64,000 nt of DNA from positions 5,043,634 to 5,107,633 of the forward strand of contig CP011077.1 of NCBI GenBank assembly GCA_000963575.1, written 5' to 3'. Below are positions 7,747-15,952 of the stretch, one piece after another. The translations under genes were made by a program, and so were the position numbers. Source of the stretch: Klebsiella michiganensis. Its GTDB lineage: Bacteria; Pseudomonadota; Gammaproteobacteria; Enterobacterales; Enterobacteriaceae. The notes below the pieces were generated by a model. The model did not search any database. It was not told the DNA's origin and was given only the letters and a program-made list of their open reading frames with translations. Each line of letters begins with the position of its first letter. Position 1 is the first letter of the stretch.

Positions 7747-8673
7747 TCACGCCGCCAACAAGGAGACGAAGGCTAAAAAGGCAAAGCCAAAACCGGCCCA
7801 GGTAACCGCTGAGGTTTCAAGCATCCGCAGGCGCGCCATGCTGTTTTCGAACAGCGCGATGATCAGCACGCCCACCACCAGCTTCACAACGGCCAGCACC
7901 AGGGCGAGAACCATCCCGCCCCAGCTAAAGGTGCTCATTTGCCCCCACGGCAGGAACACGCCGACAAACATTTGCAGAACAACCAACTGCTTAAGGGAGA
8001 TGCCCCACTTCAGCACCGCGAAGCCCGCGCCGCTGTATTCGGATAACGGCCCTTCCTGCAGCTCCTGCTCTGCTTCGGCGAGATCAAACGGCAGCTTGCC
8101 CATTTCAATGAAGGTCGCGAAGGCGCAGGCAGCGAAGGCGAGGACCAACGTCAGGCTTTGCGCCGTCGGCCAGGCGTGAATAGCCCCGGCGATATTGCTG
8201 ATGTGCGTGCTGCCGGCCACCTGTGCGGCAACCCACAGACCAAGCAGCAGGATTGGCTCAACCAGCACGCCGAGCATCGCTTCACGGCTTGCACCAATCC
8301 CGGTGAACGGGCTGCCGGTGTCTAACCCGGCGATGGCGAAGAAGAAGCGGGCGATGGCAAACAGGTAAATTAAGGTGATCAGGTCGCCTAAGGACGGCAG
8401 CGGCGAGGCAATCGTCACCACCGGCAGCGCGGTGGCGATGGTCAGCATTACGCCTACCATCACGAACGGCATCAGACGGAAGACCCAGCCAGATGCCGCG
8501 GGCGCCACGCTCTGGCGCCCCAGCAGCTTGAAGAGATCCCGGTATTCCTGCAGGACGCCGGGGCCGCGGCGGTTATGCAGGCGGGCGCGCGTCACGCGGG
8601 TAATCCCGGCCAGCAGCGGCGCGGCAAAAAACAGCGCCAGCGCCTGAATAAGAGCAAATAAAAACGTAGTCAT
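7747..8673 (-). CDS. hycD: Formate hydrogenlyase membrane subunit HycD
   Basis: Integral membrane protein of 308 residues related to NuoH. Many hydrophobic segments are visible, together with the conserved charged loop FDLAEAEQELQEGPLSEYSG that contacts the peripheral arm in this family. With HycC it anchors the hydrogenase to the inner membrane. It is separated from hycC by 9 bp and from hycE by 17 bp. Confidence 0.95.
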   Translation of the reverse strand: MTTFLFALIQALALFFAAPLLAGITRVTRARLHNRRGPGVLQEYRDLFKLLGRQSVAPAASGWVFRLMPFVMVGVMLTIATALPVVTIASPLPSLGDLITLIYLFAIARFFFAIAGLDTGSPFTGIGASREAMLGVLVEPILLLGLWVAAQVAGSTHISNIAGAIHAWPTAQSLTLVLAFAACAFATFIEMGKLPFDLAEAEQELQEGPLSEYSGAGFAVLKWGISLKQLVVLQMFVGVFLPWGQMSTFSWGGMVLALVLAVVKLVVGVLIIALFENSMARLRMLETSAVTWAGFGFAFLAFVSLLAA

Positions 8674-8682
8674 ATCAGTTCC

Positions 8683-10491
8683 TCAGGCCACCATCGCCAC
8701 CAGTAAGACCGCCAGCTCAACCATCGCCAGGCGGCGGAACGTGCCGGACAGGCACTCGCCCTGCCAGCCGGGCACCCATTTCCCTGGGTTCAGGGTGTGG
8801 CGCAGCTTAAGCAGAGGCGCAAACGCCGCTTTTACCGGCTGAGCAAAGCCCGTCGCGGTGATCACCATCGCCTGTTCATGGTCGTAGCCGCAGACCCAAG
8901 CCGACCCGCGAGAGCGGTTTGGCAGGCGGTCGCCACGGAAAACGATCATCAAAATAAACGGCAGCAGCGGAGAGGCTAGCAGCAGCAGCGTCACCATCGG
9001 CTGAGACACGGCGGTATGCGCCGTTTGCAGCGGCAGCGGAACGGCATGCTGCAGCAAAGGCAGCAGCCACGGGGCGGCAACCCCGGCAACCACGCAGCAC
9101 GCGGCAAGCAGGGCGACTGAGAGATTCATTAGCCAGGGCGCAGAAGTGGCATTTTCCGCCTCCTGAGTGCGGGGCGCGCCAAGGAAGGTCACGCCATACA
9201 CCTTCGCCATACACATCACAGCCAGCGCGCCGGTAATCGCCAGCCCCACGGCCAGCAGTGGCCCAATAAAGCGGCCCACAAACAGCGGCAGGCTGCCAAG
9301 ACGGAAGAACGACTGGTAGATAACCCACTCCCCGGCAAAACCGTTCAGCGGCGGCAGCGCGGCCATCGCCATCAGCCCGACCAGCATTGCCAGCGAGATA
9401 ACCGGCATGCGTTTACCAATCCCGCCCAGCTTCTCGATGTCCCGATGACCGGTACGGAACCAAACCGCGCCAGCGCCGAGGAATAGCGTGGTTTTAAACA
9501 GGCTATGGTTGAACAGGTGGTAAAGACCGCCGGTCATGCCCAGGGCCACCAGAACCGGCTCATGCAGGGCGATACCTATCAGGCCGCAGCCCAGGCCCAG
9601 CAGAATAATGCCGATGTTCTCAAGGGTGTGATAAGCCAGCAGGCGGTTGATGTTGTGCTCCATCAGCGCATAAAGCCCGCCGATAAACGCCGTGACCATG
9701 CCAGCGGCAACCACCAGTACGCCCCACCACAGCGGCAAAACGTGGCTGAGAAGCGAGAAGCACATGATGCCGTACAGGCCAATCTTCAATACCACGGCGG
9801 AGAACAGCGCGGCGGCCGGCGCGGAGGCATTCGCATGCGCCTGCGGCACCCAGCCGTGCAGCGGAATGATCCCGGCAAGCAGCCCAAAGCCGAGCAGCGC
9901 GAGGATCAGTACCGGGGCAGGTAGCGGCGCGCCGGCGATCAGATGACGCAGATCGCCATAACCCAGGGTGCCGTAGCGCTGCCACATCAGCCAGCAGGCG
10001 ATAACCAACAGCACGGTGCCGAGGCGGCCCAGCGCAAACCACAGCTGCCCGGACTTCTGGCAGCCGGTCAGGAAGTAGCCTGCCAGAGAGATGATTTCCG
10101 CCATCGCCACCAGCGTGACGAAATTATCGGCCACCAGCGCCGCCACGCTTGCCGCCAGGATTAGGTTAATCAGCAGGCCGTTGGCTTTTATTTCAGCGTG
10201 GCGGTGCCAGGCGCAGTTAAACAGGGAGATGAACAGGCCGCTTAGCGCCACGGTGACCAGCCAGACGCCGTTAAAGGCGTTGAGCTGAAGGTGCCAGTGC
10301 CAGATTTGCGCGTCTCCGCTGAAGCCCAGCAGCGCCTGAACGCCCGCGACAAGCAAAAGCACGGAGCTGATTGCGCCGCCAACGCCGCCGAAAAAGCCGC
10401 TCAGCGGCTTAGAAAATGCCAGAACTCCGGCTAACACGGCGCTAACGACAAACCCCAAAAGCGCCCAGTGAATCAGTAGAAAAGCATTCAT
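8683..10491 (-). CDS. hycC: Formate hydrogenlyase membrane subunit HycC
   Basis: Large antiporter-like membrane protein of 602 residues (E. coli 608), related to NuoL/M/N. It is hydrophobic almost throughout, with a proton-translocation-type core that includes HGWVPQAHANASAPAAALFS and HLFNHSLFKTTLF. The start overlaps the 3' end of hycB by four bases. Whether FHL pumps ions through it is not settled for the family. Confidence 0.95.
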   Translation of the reverse strand: MNAFLLIHWALLGFVVSAVLAGVLAFSKPLSGFFGGVGGAISSVLLLVAGVQALLGFSGDAQIWHWHLQLNAFNGVWLVTVALSGLFISLFNCAWHRHAEIKANGLLINLILAASVAALVADNFVTLVAMAEIISLAGYFLTGCQKSGQLWFALGRLGTVLLVIACWLMWQRYGTLGYGDLRHLIAGAPLPAPVLILALLGFGLLAGIIPLHGWVPQAHANASAPAAALFSAVVLKIGLYGIMCFSLLSHVLPLWWGVLVVAAGMVTAFIGGLYALMEHNINRLLAYHTLENIGIILLGLGCGLIGIALHEPVLVALGMTGGLYHLFNHSLFKTTLFLGAGAVWFRTGHRDIEKLGGIGKRMPVISLAMLVGLMAMAALPPLNGFAGEWVIYQSFFRLGSLPLFVGRFIGPLLAVGLAITGALAVMCMAKVYGVTFLGAPRTQEAENATSAPWLMNLSVALLAACCVVAGVAAPWLLPLLQHAVPLPLQTAHTAVSQPMVTLLLLASPLLPFILMIVFRGDRLPNRSRGSAWVCGYDHEQAMVITATGFAQPVKAAFAPLLKLRHTLNPGKWVPGWQGECLSGTFRRLAMVELAVLLVAMVA

Positions 10492-11093
10492 TTTCTCGCC
10501 TCTGGCTGGGTAAACAGGGTCAGGTCGCCGAGCGACGCACCAAGCGTCAGCTCACGCTTACGTTTGCTGGCCTGGGCGATGTCTTTGTTGTCGATAAGGC
10601 GCAGCGCCTTGGTCGGGCAAGTACGGACGCAGGCCGGGCCGCTTTCGTCGAAGCTGCACAGGTCGCATTTCACGGCGATGGCGCGAACGCCGGGAACCCA
10701 GTCCAGTAGCGGGCTAACGCGAGCCGGGGCCGGAGGCGCAGGTGGCGCTTTCGGGCTGTTCACGTTGGCGGGAATATGCAGCGGGCGGCTGCCGGAAAAT
10801 TCAATGGCACCGAACGGGCAGGCGATGCCGCAAAGTTTGCAGCTTACGCACAGGCTTTCATTCAGTTGCACAGCGCCGTCCACGCGGGTTATCGCGTTGA
10901 CCGGGCAAACCCCGGCGCAGGGTGCGTCTTCGCAGTGGTGGCACATCTGCGGCGCAGATTCATTCAGGTTGCGCATGACTTTCAGGCGCGGCGTGGACTG
11001 CAGGCCGTGCAGTCGGTGCGTCTCGGCGCAGGCCGCTTCACAGGTATGGCAGCCCATACACAATTTTGAGTCAGCGATTACAAAACGGTTCAC
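10488..11093 (-). CDS. hycB: Formate hydrogenlyase ferredoxin subunit HycB
   Basis: Iron-sulfur subunit of 201 residues that connects FdhF to the hydrogenase. It has four cysteine clusters: CMGCHTCEAACAE near residue 13, CHHCEDAPCAGVCP, CVSCKLCGIACP and CDLCSF...CVRTCP. A proline- and alanine-rich linker (KAPPAPPAPA) lies between clusters three and four. It is similar to HydN, as in E. coli. It is the second gene of the hyc operon, 88 bp after hycA, and that gap holds a likely FhlA site. Confidence 0.95.
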   Translation of the reverse strand: MNRFVIADSKLCMGCHTCEAACAETHRLHGLQSTPRLKVMRNLNESAPQMCHHCEDAPCAGVCPVNAITRVDGAVQLNESLCVSCKLCGIACPFGAIEFSGSRPLHIPANVNSPKAPPAPPAPARVSPLLDWVPGVRAIAVKCDLCSFDESGPACVRTCPTKALRLIDNKDIAQASKRKRELTLGASLGDLTLFTQPEARK

Positions 11094-11115
11094 CAGTTCT
11101 TCCTCAGGTGACAGT

Positions 11116-11129
11116 CGTCATTTTTGACG
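11116..11129. promoter_or_regulatory. Likely FhlA site between hycA and hycB
   Basis: Near-palindromic cgtcatttttgacg. It shares GTCATTT and TTTGACG with the sites upstream of hycA and hydN. E. coli also has an FhlA binding site in this intergenic gap (established), so the position supports the call. Confidence 0.5.
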
Positions 11130-11181
11130 AAAACATGCCGAAAAGCTGCCGGTTCGACAGTTCTCGACACCCCAGATCTCT

Positions 11182-11637
11182 TCATGCCACGGCGGACTGC
11201 TGAAGTAGCGCCATAGATAGCGGGGTGTTTTGCTGCACGGCGAGATAAAGACTGTCGTACACCGGGCGGATCAGTTCGAGGTAGTGTTCCAGCACTTTCT
11301 CGCGATCGCGGTTGCTGACGGCGTTATCAATAAGTCCGTCATCATCAATAGTCGCCTTGGCAATCAGCACGTTATCGCTGCCATCGCGCAGTTCGATGCT
11401 GTACTCGATGGTGTGGCTGTTAAAGCCTTCGGCGAGGTTGATTTGAATGACGAAGTGATCAAATAAAAAGAAGCGCAGGCTTTCGTCCGGGTTGCAGCCC
11501 ACGGCGTGATGCAGCTTCGCTTTTGATAAGGTGATCCCCTGAATCAGGGTGTTGCCGTACAGATGCCACTGTGAAAGCAGGCGTTGGTGCTTGTCGGCGA
11601 TGTACTCGGCTTTTTCGCTCAGTTCCCAAATGTTCAT
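11182..11637 (-). CDS. hycA: Formate hydrogenlyase regulator HycA (FhlA antagonist)
   Basis: Small cytoplasmic protein of 151 residues that counteracts FhlA and so limits hyc and hyp expression. It aligns end to end with E. coli HycA (about 153 residues), with conserved stretches such as QGITLSKA and GFNSHTIEY and the DREKVLEHYLE segment. It is the first gene of the hyc operon, transcribed leftward from the sigma-54 promoter at 11674-11689, which makes a negative feedback loop. Confidence 0.92.
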   Translation of the reverse strand: MNIWELSEKAEYIADKHQRLLSQWHLYGNTLIQGITLSKAKLHHAVGCNPDESLRFFLFDHFVIQINLAEGFNSHTIEYSIELRDGSDNVLIAKATIDDDGLIDNAVSNRDREKVLEHYLELIRPVYDSLYLAVQQNTPLSMALLQQSAVA

Positions 11638-11673
11638 GTTTTGTTCACTCTGTTAGTGCTTGTCCCTCCGTAA

Positions 11674-11689
11674 GGCACGTTTCGTGCCA
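11674..11689 (-). promoter_or_regulatory. Sigma-54 promoter of the hyc operon
   Basis: On the minus strand TGGCAC (11684-11689), five bases, then GTGCC (11674-11678). The GG and GC pairs are correctly spaced for -24/-12. It lies about 40 bp upstream of hycA. Confidence 0.75.
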
Positions 11690-11748
11690 TGTTTTTAATT
11701 TATTGTTTTTAAAAACATTTAATGAAAAAACGAGTCTTTGGCTCGCCG

Positions 11749-11788
11749 GGTGACGTGTCATTTCGTCATCTTTGACTTTTAGTGACGG
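11749..11788. promoter_or_regulatory. Likely FhlA upstream activating sequence for hycA (and hypA)
   Basis: The stretch contains gtgtcatttcgtcatc, tttgactttt and agtgacgg, the same elements as the other two proposed FhlA sites. It lies 60-100 bp upstream of the hycA promoter but about 410 bp from the hypA promoter because the repeat array lies between. Confidence 0.5.
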
Positions 11789-11798
11789 ACTTTTTTTA

Positions 11799-12186
11799 CC
11801 CTCACCCTAACCCTCTCCCTGGAAGGGAGAGGGGATAAAAAGCAGGGCTGGCTAAACCTTCCCTGCAAGGGAGAGAGGATAAAAAAACAGGGCTGGCCAA
11901 CCCTTCCCTGCAAGGGAGAGGGGATAAAAAGCAGGGCTGACTCACCCTTCCCTGCAAGGGAGAGGAGATAAAAAAACAGGGCTGGCTCACCCTTCCCTGC
12001 AAGGGAGAGGAGATAAAAAAAACAGGGCTGGCTAACCCTTCCCTGCAAGGGAAAGGAGATAAAAAACAGGGCTGGCTAAACTCTTCCCTGCAAGGGAGAG
12101 GAGATAAAAAACAGGGCTGGCTCACCCAGCCCTTTTCTTAAAAGAATTCCCCCTCGCCCCTTCGGGGAGAGGGCCGGGGTGAGGGG
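11799..12186. repeat. Tandem array: seven copies of a 45-bp palindromic unit, with flanking repeat ends
   Basis: The core ccctgcaaggg (first copy ccctggaaggg) recurs at 11817, 11861, 11906, 11950, 11995, 12041 and 12086, so the period is 44-46 bp. Each unit is cttccctgcaagggagagg, then agataaaaa, then cagggctggctcac. The left end (ccctcaccctaaccctctccc) and right end (cccttcggggagagggccggggtgagggg, 12157-12186) match the two halves of the dispersed repeat. The array therefore looks like a dispersed pair whose inner part was amplified. Reading frames across it code only for a repeated peptide and are not considered genes. Confidence 0.93.
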
Positions 12187-12199
12187 CAAAGAAAAGGCC

Positions 12200-12215
12200 T
12201 GGCACCGTCCTTGCA
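12200..12215 (+). promoter_or_regulatory. Sigma-54 promoter of the hyp operon
   Basis: TGGCAC, five bases, TTGCA is an exact match to the -24/-12 consensus. It lies 30 bp upstream of the hypA start codon and directly right of the repeat array. Confidence 0.9.
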
Positions 12216-12245
12216 TTACCAGCCCCAGTTAACCCCGGAGGCCCC

Positions 12246-12608
12246 ATGCACGAAATCACTCTTTGCCAGCGCGCAGTCGAACTTATCGAAAACCACGCCC
12301 GCCAGAATAATGCCCGTCGAGTGACCGGCGTCTGGCTGGAGGTCGGTGCCTTCTCGTGCGTGGAAACCAGCGCCCTGGAGTTTTGTTTTGATCTGGTTTG
12401 CCGCGGCACGCTGGCGGAAGGCTGCGAGCTGCATATCCACCAGCAGGAAGCCGAATGCTGGTGCCATGACTGCCAGCAGTTCGTCACCTTGCTGACCCAG
12501 CGCGTGAAGTGCTGCCCCAACTGCAACGGCAGCAGCCTGCGCATCGTGGCGGATGACGGCATGCAGATTAAGCGTCTGGAAATCGATCAGGAGATAGCTC
12601 ATGTGTAG
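12246..12608 (+). CDS. hypA: Hydrogenase nickel incorporation protein HypA
   Basis: Nickel chaperone that delivers Ni to the HycE precursor together with HypB. It is 120 residues (E. coli 116). The N-terminal MHEITL holds the nickel ligand His2. A zinc site is formed by two cysteine pairs, CWCHDC and CCPNC. A GGAGG ribosome binding site lies 6 bases upstream. The 3' end overlaps hypB by eight bases. Confidence 0.96.
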   Translation: MHEITLCQRAVELIENHARQNNARRVTGVWLEVGAFSCVETSALEFCFDLVCRGTLAEGCELHIHQQEAECWCHDCQQFVTLLTQRVKCCPNCNGSSLRIVADDGMQIKRLEIDQEIAHV

Positions 12609-13464
12609 CACTTGCGGTTGCGGTGAAGGCAACCTGTACATTGAAGGGGACGAACGCAATCCCCACTCAGGCTTTCGCAGCGCCCCGTTTGCCCCGGCGG
12701 CACGCCCGCTGCAGCAGATAACCGGCGTCAAATTTTCTCCCACAGCCGACGAACAGGGCGATCTCCATTACGGACACGGCGCGGCGGGCACCCACGCACC
12801 GGGGATGACTCAGCGTAAGATGCTGGAGATCGAGCTGAACGTGCTGGATAAAAACAACCAACTCGCCGCCCATAATCGCGACCGCTTCGCCAGCCAGAAT
12901 CAGCTGGTGCTGAATCTGGTATCCAGCCCCGGCTCAGGCAAAACCACCCTGCTCACCGAAACGCTGAAGCGCCTGAATGCCAAAATGCCGTGCGCGGTTA
13001 TTGAAGGCGACCAGCAAACGGTGAATGACGCCGCGCGCATCCGCGAAACTGGAACCCCGGCCATTCAGGTAAACACCGGGAAAGGCTGCCACCTCGACGC
13101 GCAAATGATCCGCGATGCCATGCTGCGCCTGCCGCTTGAGCGTGACGGCGTGCTGTTTATCGAAAACGTCGGCAACCTGGTTTGCCCGGCGAGTTTTGAT
13201 TTAGGGGAGCGCCATAAGGTCGCGGTGCTGTCCGTGACGGAAGGTGAAGATAAACCGCTGAAATACCCACATATGTTCGCCGCGGCGTCATTGATGCTGC
13301 TGAACAAGATAGACCTGCTGCCCTACCTGCAGTTCGACGTCAGTCAATGCATAGCCTTTGCACGCGAGGTCAATCCGGACATCAAAATTATGCTGGTTTC
13401 CGCGACCAGCGGGGAAGGAATGGACGAGTGGCTTAGCTGGCTGGAGACGGAACGATGTGCATAG
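12601..13464 (+). CDS. hypB: Hydrogenase nickel incorporation GTPase HypB
   Basis: GTPase that drives nickel transfer during hydrogenase maturation. It is 287 residues. The N-terminus MCSTCGCGEG is the high-affinity nickel motif of the E. coli type. The P-loop SSPGSGKTT is at about residues 107-115, with an ENVGNLVCPA metal-site segment and the NKIDLL guanine-specificity motif. It overlaps hypA at the start and hypC at the end, so translation of hypA-B-C is coupled. Confidence 0.96.
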   Translation: MCSTCGCGEGNLYIEGDERNPHSGFRSAPFAPAARPLQQITGVKFSPTADEQGDLHYGHGAAGTHAPGMTQRKMLEIELNVLDKNNQLAAHNRDRFASQNQLVLNLVSSPGSGKTTLLTETLKRLNAKMPCAVIEGDQQTVNDAARIRETGTPAIQVNTGKGCHLDAQMIRDAMLRLPLERDGVLFIENVGNLVCPASFDLGERHKVAVLSVTEGEDKPLKYPHMFAAASLMLLNKIDLLPYLQFDVSQCIAFAREVNPDIKIMLVSATSGEGMDEWLSWLETERCA

Positions 13465-13715
13465 GCATTCCCGGTCAGATAGTCGAGCGGCTGGCCGACG
13501 GCAGCGCGAAAGTGGACGTCTGCGGCGTGCAGCGCGACGTGAATTTAACCCTGGTGGGTGACGCCGCCGTGGGGCAATGGGTGCTTGTCCACGTCGGGTT
13601 TGCCATGAGCATTATTGACGAAGCCGAAGCGCGCGACACGCTCGATGCCCTGCAAAACATGTTTGAGGTTGAGCCGGACGTCGGCGCCCTACTCTACGGC
13701 GAGGAACATCGCTGA
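13455..13715 (+). CDS. hypC: Hydrogenase maturation chaperone HypC
   Basis: Small HypC/HupF-family chaperone of 86 residues. Cys2 of MCIGIPGQI, the residue that binds the Fe(CN)2CO group with HypD, is present. It is about four residues shorter than E. coli HypC, from a loop near residue 36. It starts within the last codons of hypB and ends in a TGATG overlap with hypD. Confidence 0.95.
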   Translation: MCIGIPGQIVERLADGSAKVDVCGVQRDVNLTLVGDAAVGQWVLVHVGFAMSIIDEAEARDTLDALQNMFEVEPDVGALLYGEEHR

Positions 13716-14836
13716 TGCGCTATGTCGACGAATATCGCGATCCAGACCGCGTGATGCAGCTGATTGAGACGCTGAAAGCGCGCGCCTCGCTGCTGGACTA
13801 CACGGCAGCCCGCCCGCTGCGCATCATGGAGGTTTGCGGCGGCCATACCCACGCTATTTTTAAATTCGGCCTCGACCAGCTGCTGCCGGAAAACATTGAG
13901 TTTATCCACGGCCCAGGCTGCCCGGTTTGCGTGTTGCCGATGGGCAGAATAGACAGCTGCATTGAGATAGCCAGCCACCCGGATGTGATTTTCTGCACCT
14001 TTGGGGATGCGATGCGCGTGCCGGGTAAAAATGGCTCGCTGATGCAGGCCAAAGCGCGAGGCGCGGACGTCAGGGTGATTTACTCGCCAATGGACGCGCT
14101 GACCCTGGCGCGCCAGAACCCGGATCGCAAAGTGGTGTTCTTTGGCCTCGGCTTTGAAACCACTATGCCCGCCACGGCGATTACCCTTCAGCAGGCAAAA
14201 TCGCAGGGCATCGATAACTTCTATTTCTTCTGCCAGCACATCACGCTGATCCCAACGCTGCGCAGCCTGCTTTCCCAGCCCGATAACGGCATCGGCGCTT
14301 TCCTGGCACCAGGGCACGTCAGCATGGTGATTGGCACCGAAGCCTATAACTTCATCGCCTCTGAGCACCAGCGGCCGCTGGTGGTCGCCGGTTTTGAGCC
14401 CCTCGACCTGCTGCAGGGCGTGCTGATGCTGGTGGAGCAAAAAATACGTCAGCACAGCGTGGTGGAAAATCAGTACCGCCGCGTAGTGCCGGAAGAAGGC
14501 AATCTGCTGGCACAAAAAGCGATAGGCGAAGTGTTTACGGTGCGCGGCGAAGCGGAATGGCGGGGCCTGGGCGTGATCGGCGATTCCGGCGTGCAGCTCA
14601 CCGAAGCGTACCGCCGGTTTGACGCCGAAGACCATTTCCAGCCCAAACCCCAGCAGGTTTACGACGACCCCAAAGCCCGCTGCGGCGACGTGCTCACCGG
14701 CCGCTGCAAGCCGCAGCAATGCCCGCTGTTCGGCCGCGGCTGCAACCCGCAAAACGCCTTCGGCGCGCTGATGGTCTCCTCTGAAGGAGCCTGCGCGGCG
14801 TGGTATCAATACCGTTCTCAGGAGTGTGAAGTATGA
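13715..14836 (+). CDS. hypD: Hydrogenase maturation protein HypD
   Basis: Iron-sulfur scaffold protein of 373 residues on which the Fe(CN)2CO unit is built with HypC. Family motifs are visible: EVCGGHTHAIFKFG with the essential Cys, GPGCPVCVLP, FGLGFETTMPATA and the C-terminal cysteines in CGDVLTGRCKPQQCPLFG for the 4Fe-4S cluster. It overlaps hypC by one base and hypE by four (ATGA). Confidence 0.96.
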   Translation: MRYVDEYRDPDRVMQLIETLKARASLLDYTAARPLRIMEVCGGHTHAIFKFGLDQLLPENIEFIHGPGCPVCVLPMGRIDSCIEIASHPDVIFCTFGDAMRVPGKNGSLMQAKARGADVRVIYSPMDALTLARQNPDRKVVFFGLGFETTMPATAITLQQAKSQGIDNFYFFCQHITLIPTLRSLLSQPDNGIGAFLAPGHVSMVIGTEAYNFIASEHQRPLVVAGFEPLDLLQGVLMLVEQKIRQHSVVENQYRRVVPEEGNLLAQKAIGEVFTVRGEAEWRGLGVIGDSGVQLTEAYRRFDAEDHFQPKPQQVYDDPKARCGDVLTGRCKPQQCPLFGRGCNPQNAFGALMVSSEGACAAWYQYRSQECEV

Positions 14837-15843
14837 AAACCGTTGAGCTGGCCCACGGCAGCGGCGGCCTGGCGATGCAGCAGCTGATCGCCAGCCTGTT
14901 TATGCAGGCCTTCGATAACCCGTGGCTGGCGGAGCAGGAAGATCAGGCGCGGCTTTCGCTGGCAGAGCTTACCGCCGGCGGCGACCGGCTGGCATTTTCT
15001 ACCGACAGCTACGTTATTGACCCACTGTTTTTTCCCGGCGGGGATATCGGCAAGCTGGCCGTGTGCGGTACGGCGAACGACGTCGCGGTGAGCGGCGCTA
15101 CGCCTCGCTGGCTGTCGTGCGGCTTTATTCTCGAAGAAGGCTTGCCGTTGGAAACCCTTGAACGGGTGGTCACCAGCATGGCGAACGCCGCCCGCGCGGC
15201 AAATATCGCCATCGTGACCGGTGACACCAAAGTGGTGCCTCGCGGCGCGGCGGACAAGCTTTTTATCAATACTGCCGGGATCGGCGCTATTCCTGCTGGT
15301 GTTAACTGGGGCGCGGCTCAGATTACAGCCGGAGATTTGCTTATCGTCAGCGGCACGCTAGGCGATCACGGCGCAACTATTCTCAACCTGCGCGAGAAGC
15401 TTGGCCTGGACGGCGATCTACAGAGCGACTGCGCAGTGCTGACGCCAATGATAGCCCCGCTGCTACACATCCCCGGCGTAAAAGCCCTGCGGGACGCCAC
15501 GCGCGGAGGCGTGAACGCCGTTCTGCATGAGTTTGCCGAGACCAGCGGGTGCGGGATGGAAATCAGCGAAAACAAGCTGCCGCTGACCCCGGCGGTGCGC
15601 GGCGTTTGCGAGCTGCTTGGGCTGGATGCGTTAAATTTTGCTAATGAAGGCAAGCTGGTTATCGCCGCTTCTCCCGAGTCAGCCCCTGCGGTTTTACACG
15701 CTTTGCAGCAGCATCCTTGTGGCGAAAAGGCCGCAGTCATAGGCGAGGTTGTGGAGCGAAAAGGCGTGCGCGTAACGGGGCTTTATGGCGTAAAACGCTC
15801 GCTCGATCTGCCGCATTTTGAACCCTTACCGCGCATTTGTTGA
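14833..15843 (+). CDS. hypE: Hydrogenase maturation protein HypE
   Basis: PurM-like ATP-dependent dehydratase of 336 residues that converts the carbamoyl group, received from HypF on its C-terminal cysteine, to cyanide. The protein ends in PRIC, so the acceptor cysteine is intact. The N-terminal HGSGGLAMQQLI and the ATP-site segment VTGDTKVV are present. It is the last gene of the hyp block; a 109-bp AT-rich gap separates it from fhlA. Confidence 0.96.
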   Translation: MKTVELAHGSGGLAMQQLIASLFMQAFDNPWLAEQEDQARLSLAELTAGGDRLAFSTDSYVIDPLFFPGGDIGKLAVCGTANDVAVSGATPRWLSCGFILEEGLPLETLERVVTSMANAARAANIAIVTGDTKVVPRGAADKLFINTAGIGAIPAGVNWGAAQITAGDLLIVSGTLGDHGATILNLREKLGLDGDLQSDCAVLTPMIAPLLHIPGVKALRDATRGGVNAVLHEFAETSGCGMEISENKLPLTPAVRGVCELLGLDALNFANEGKLVIAASPESAPAVLHALQQHPCGEKAAVIGEVVERKGVRVTGLYGVKRSLDLPHFEPLPRIC

Positions 15844-15952
15844 CCTGCACCAGTATGTATTCACGCAACGCTGACTAAACTTAAACAATATTTATATTAA
15901 TTATATTTTTTAGCCCTGCGCCCGCCGTGGGGCATTTCAATGGAAAGCAAAA

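Noticed and set aside
11779..12125. Two overlapping minus-strand reading frames of about 90-107 residues with repeated FLSPLPCREGL-type peptides
   Set aside because: They exist only because the repeat period (45 bp) is a multiple of three and lacks stops. There is no start context, and the same peptide recurs seven times.
11799..12186. CRISPR array
   Set aside because: The repeats are contiguous palindromic units with nearly identical sequence throughout; there are no unique spacers and no cas genes nearby.
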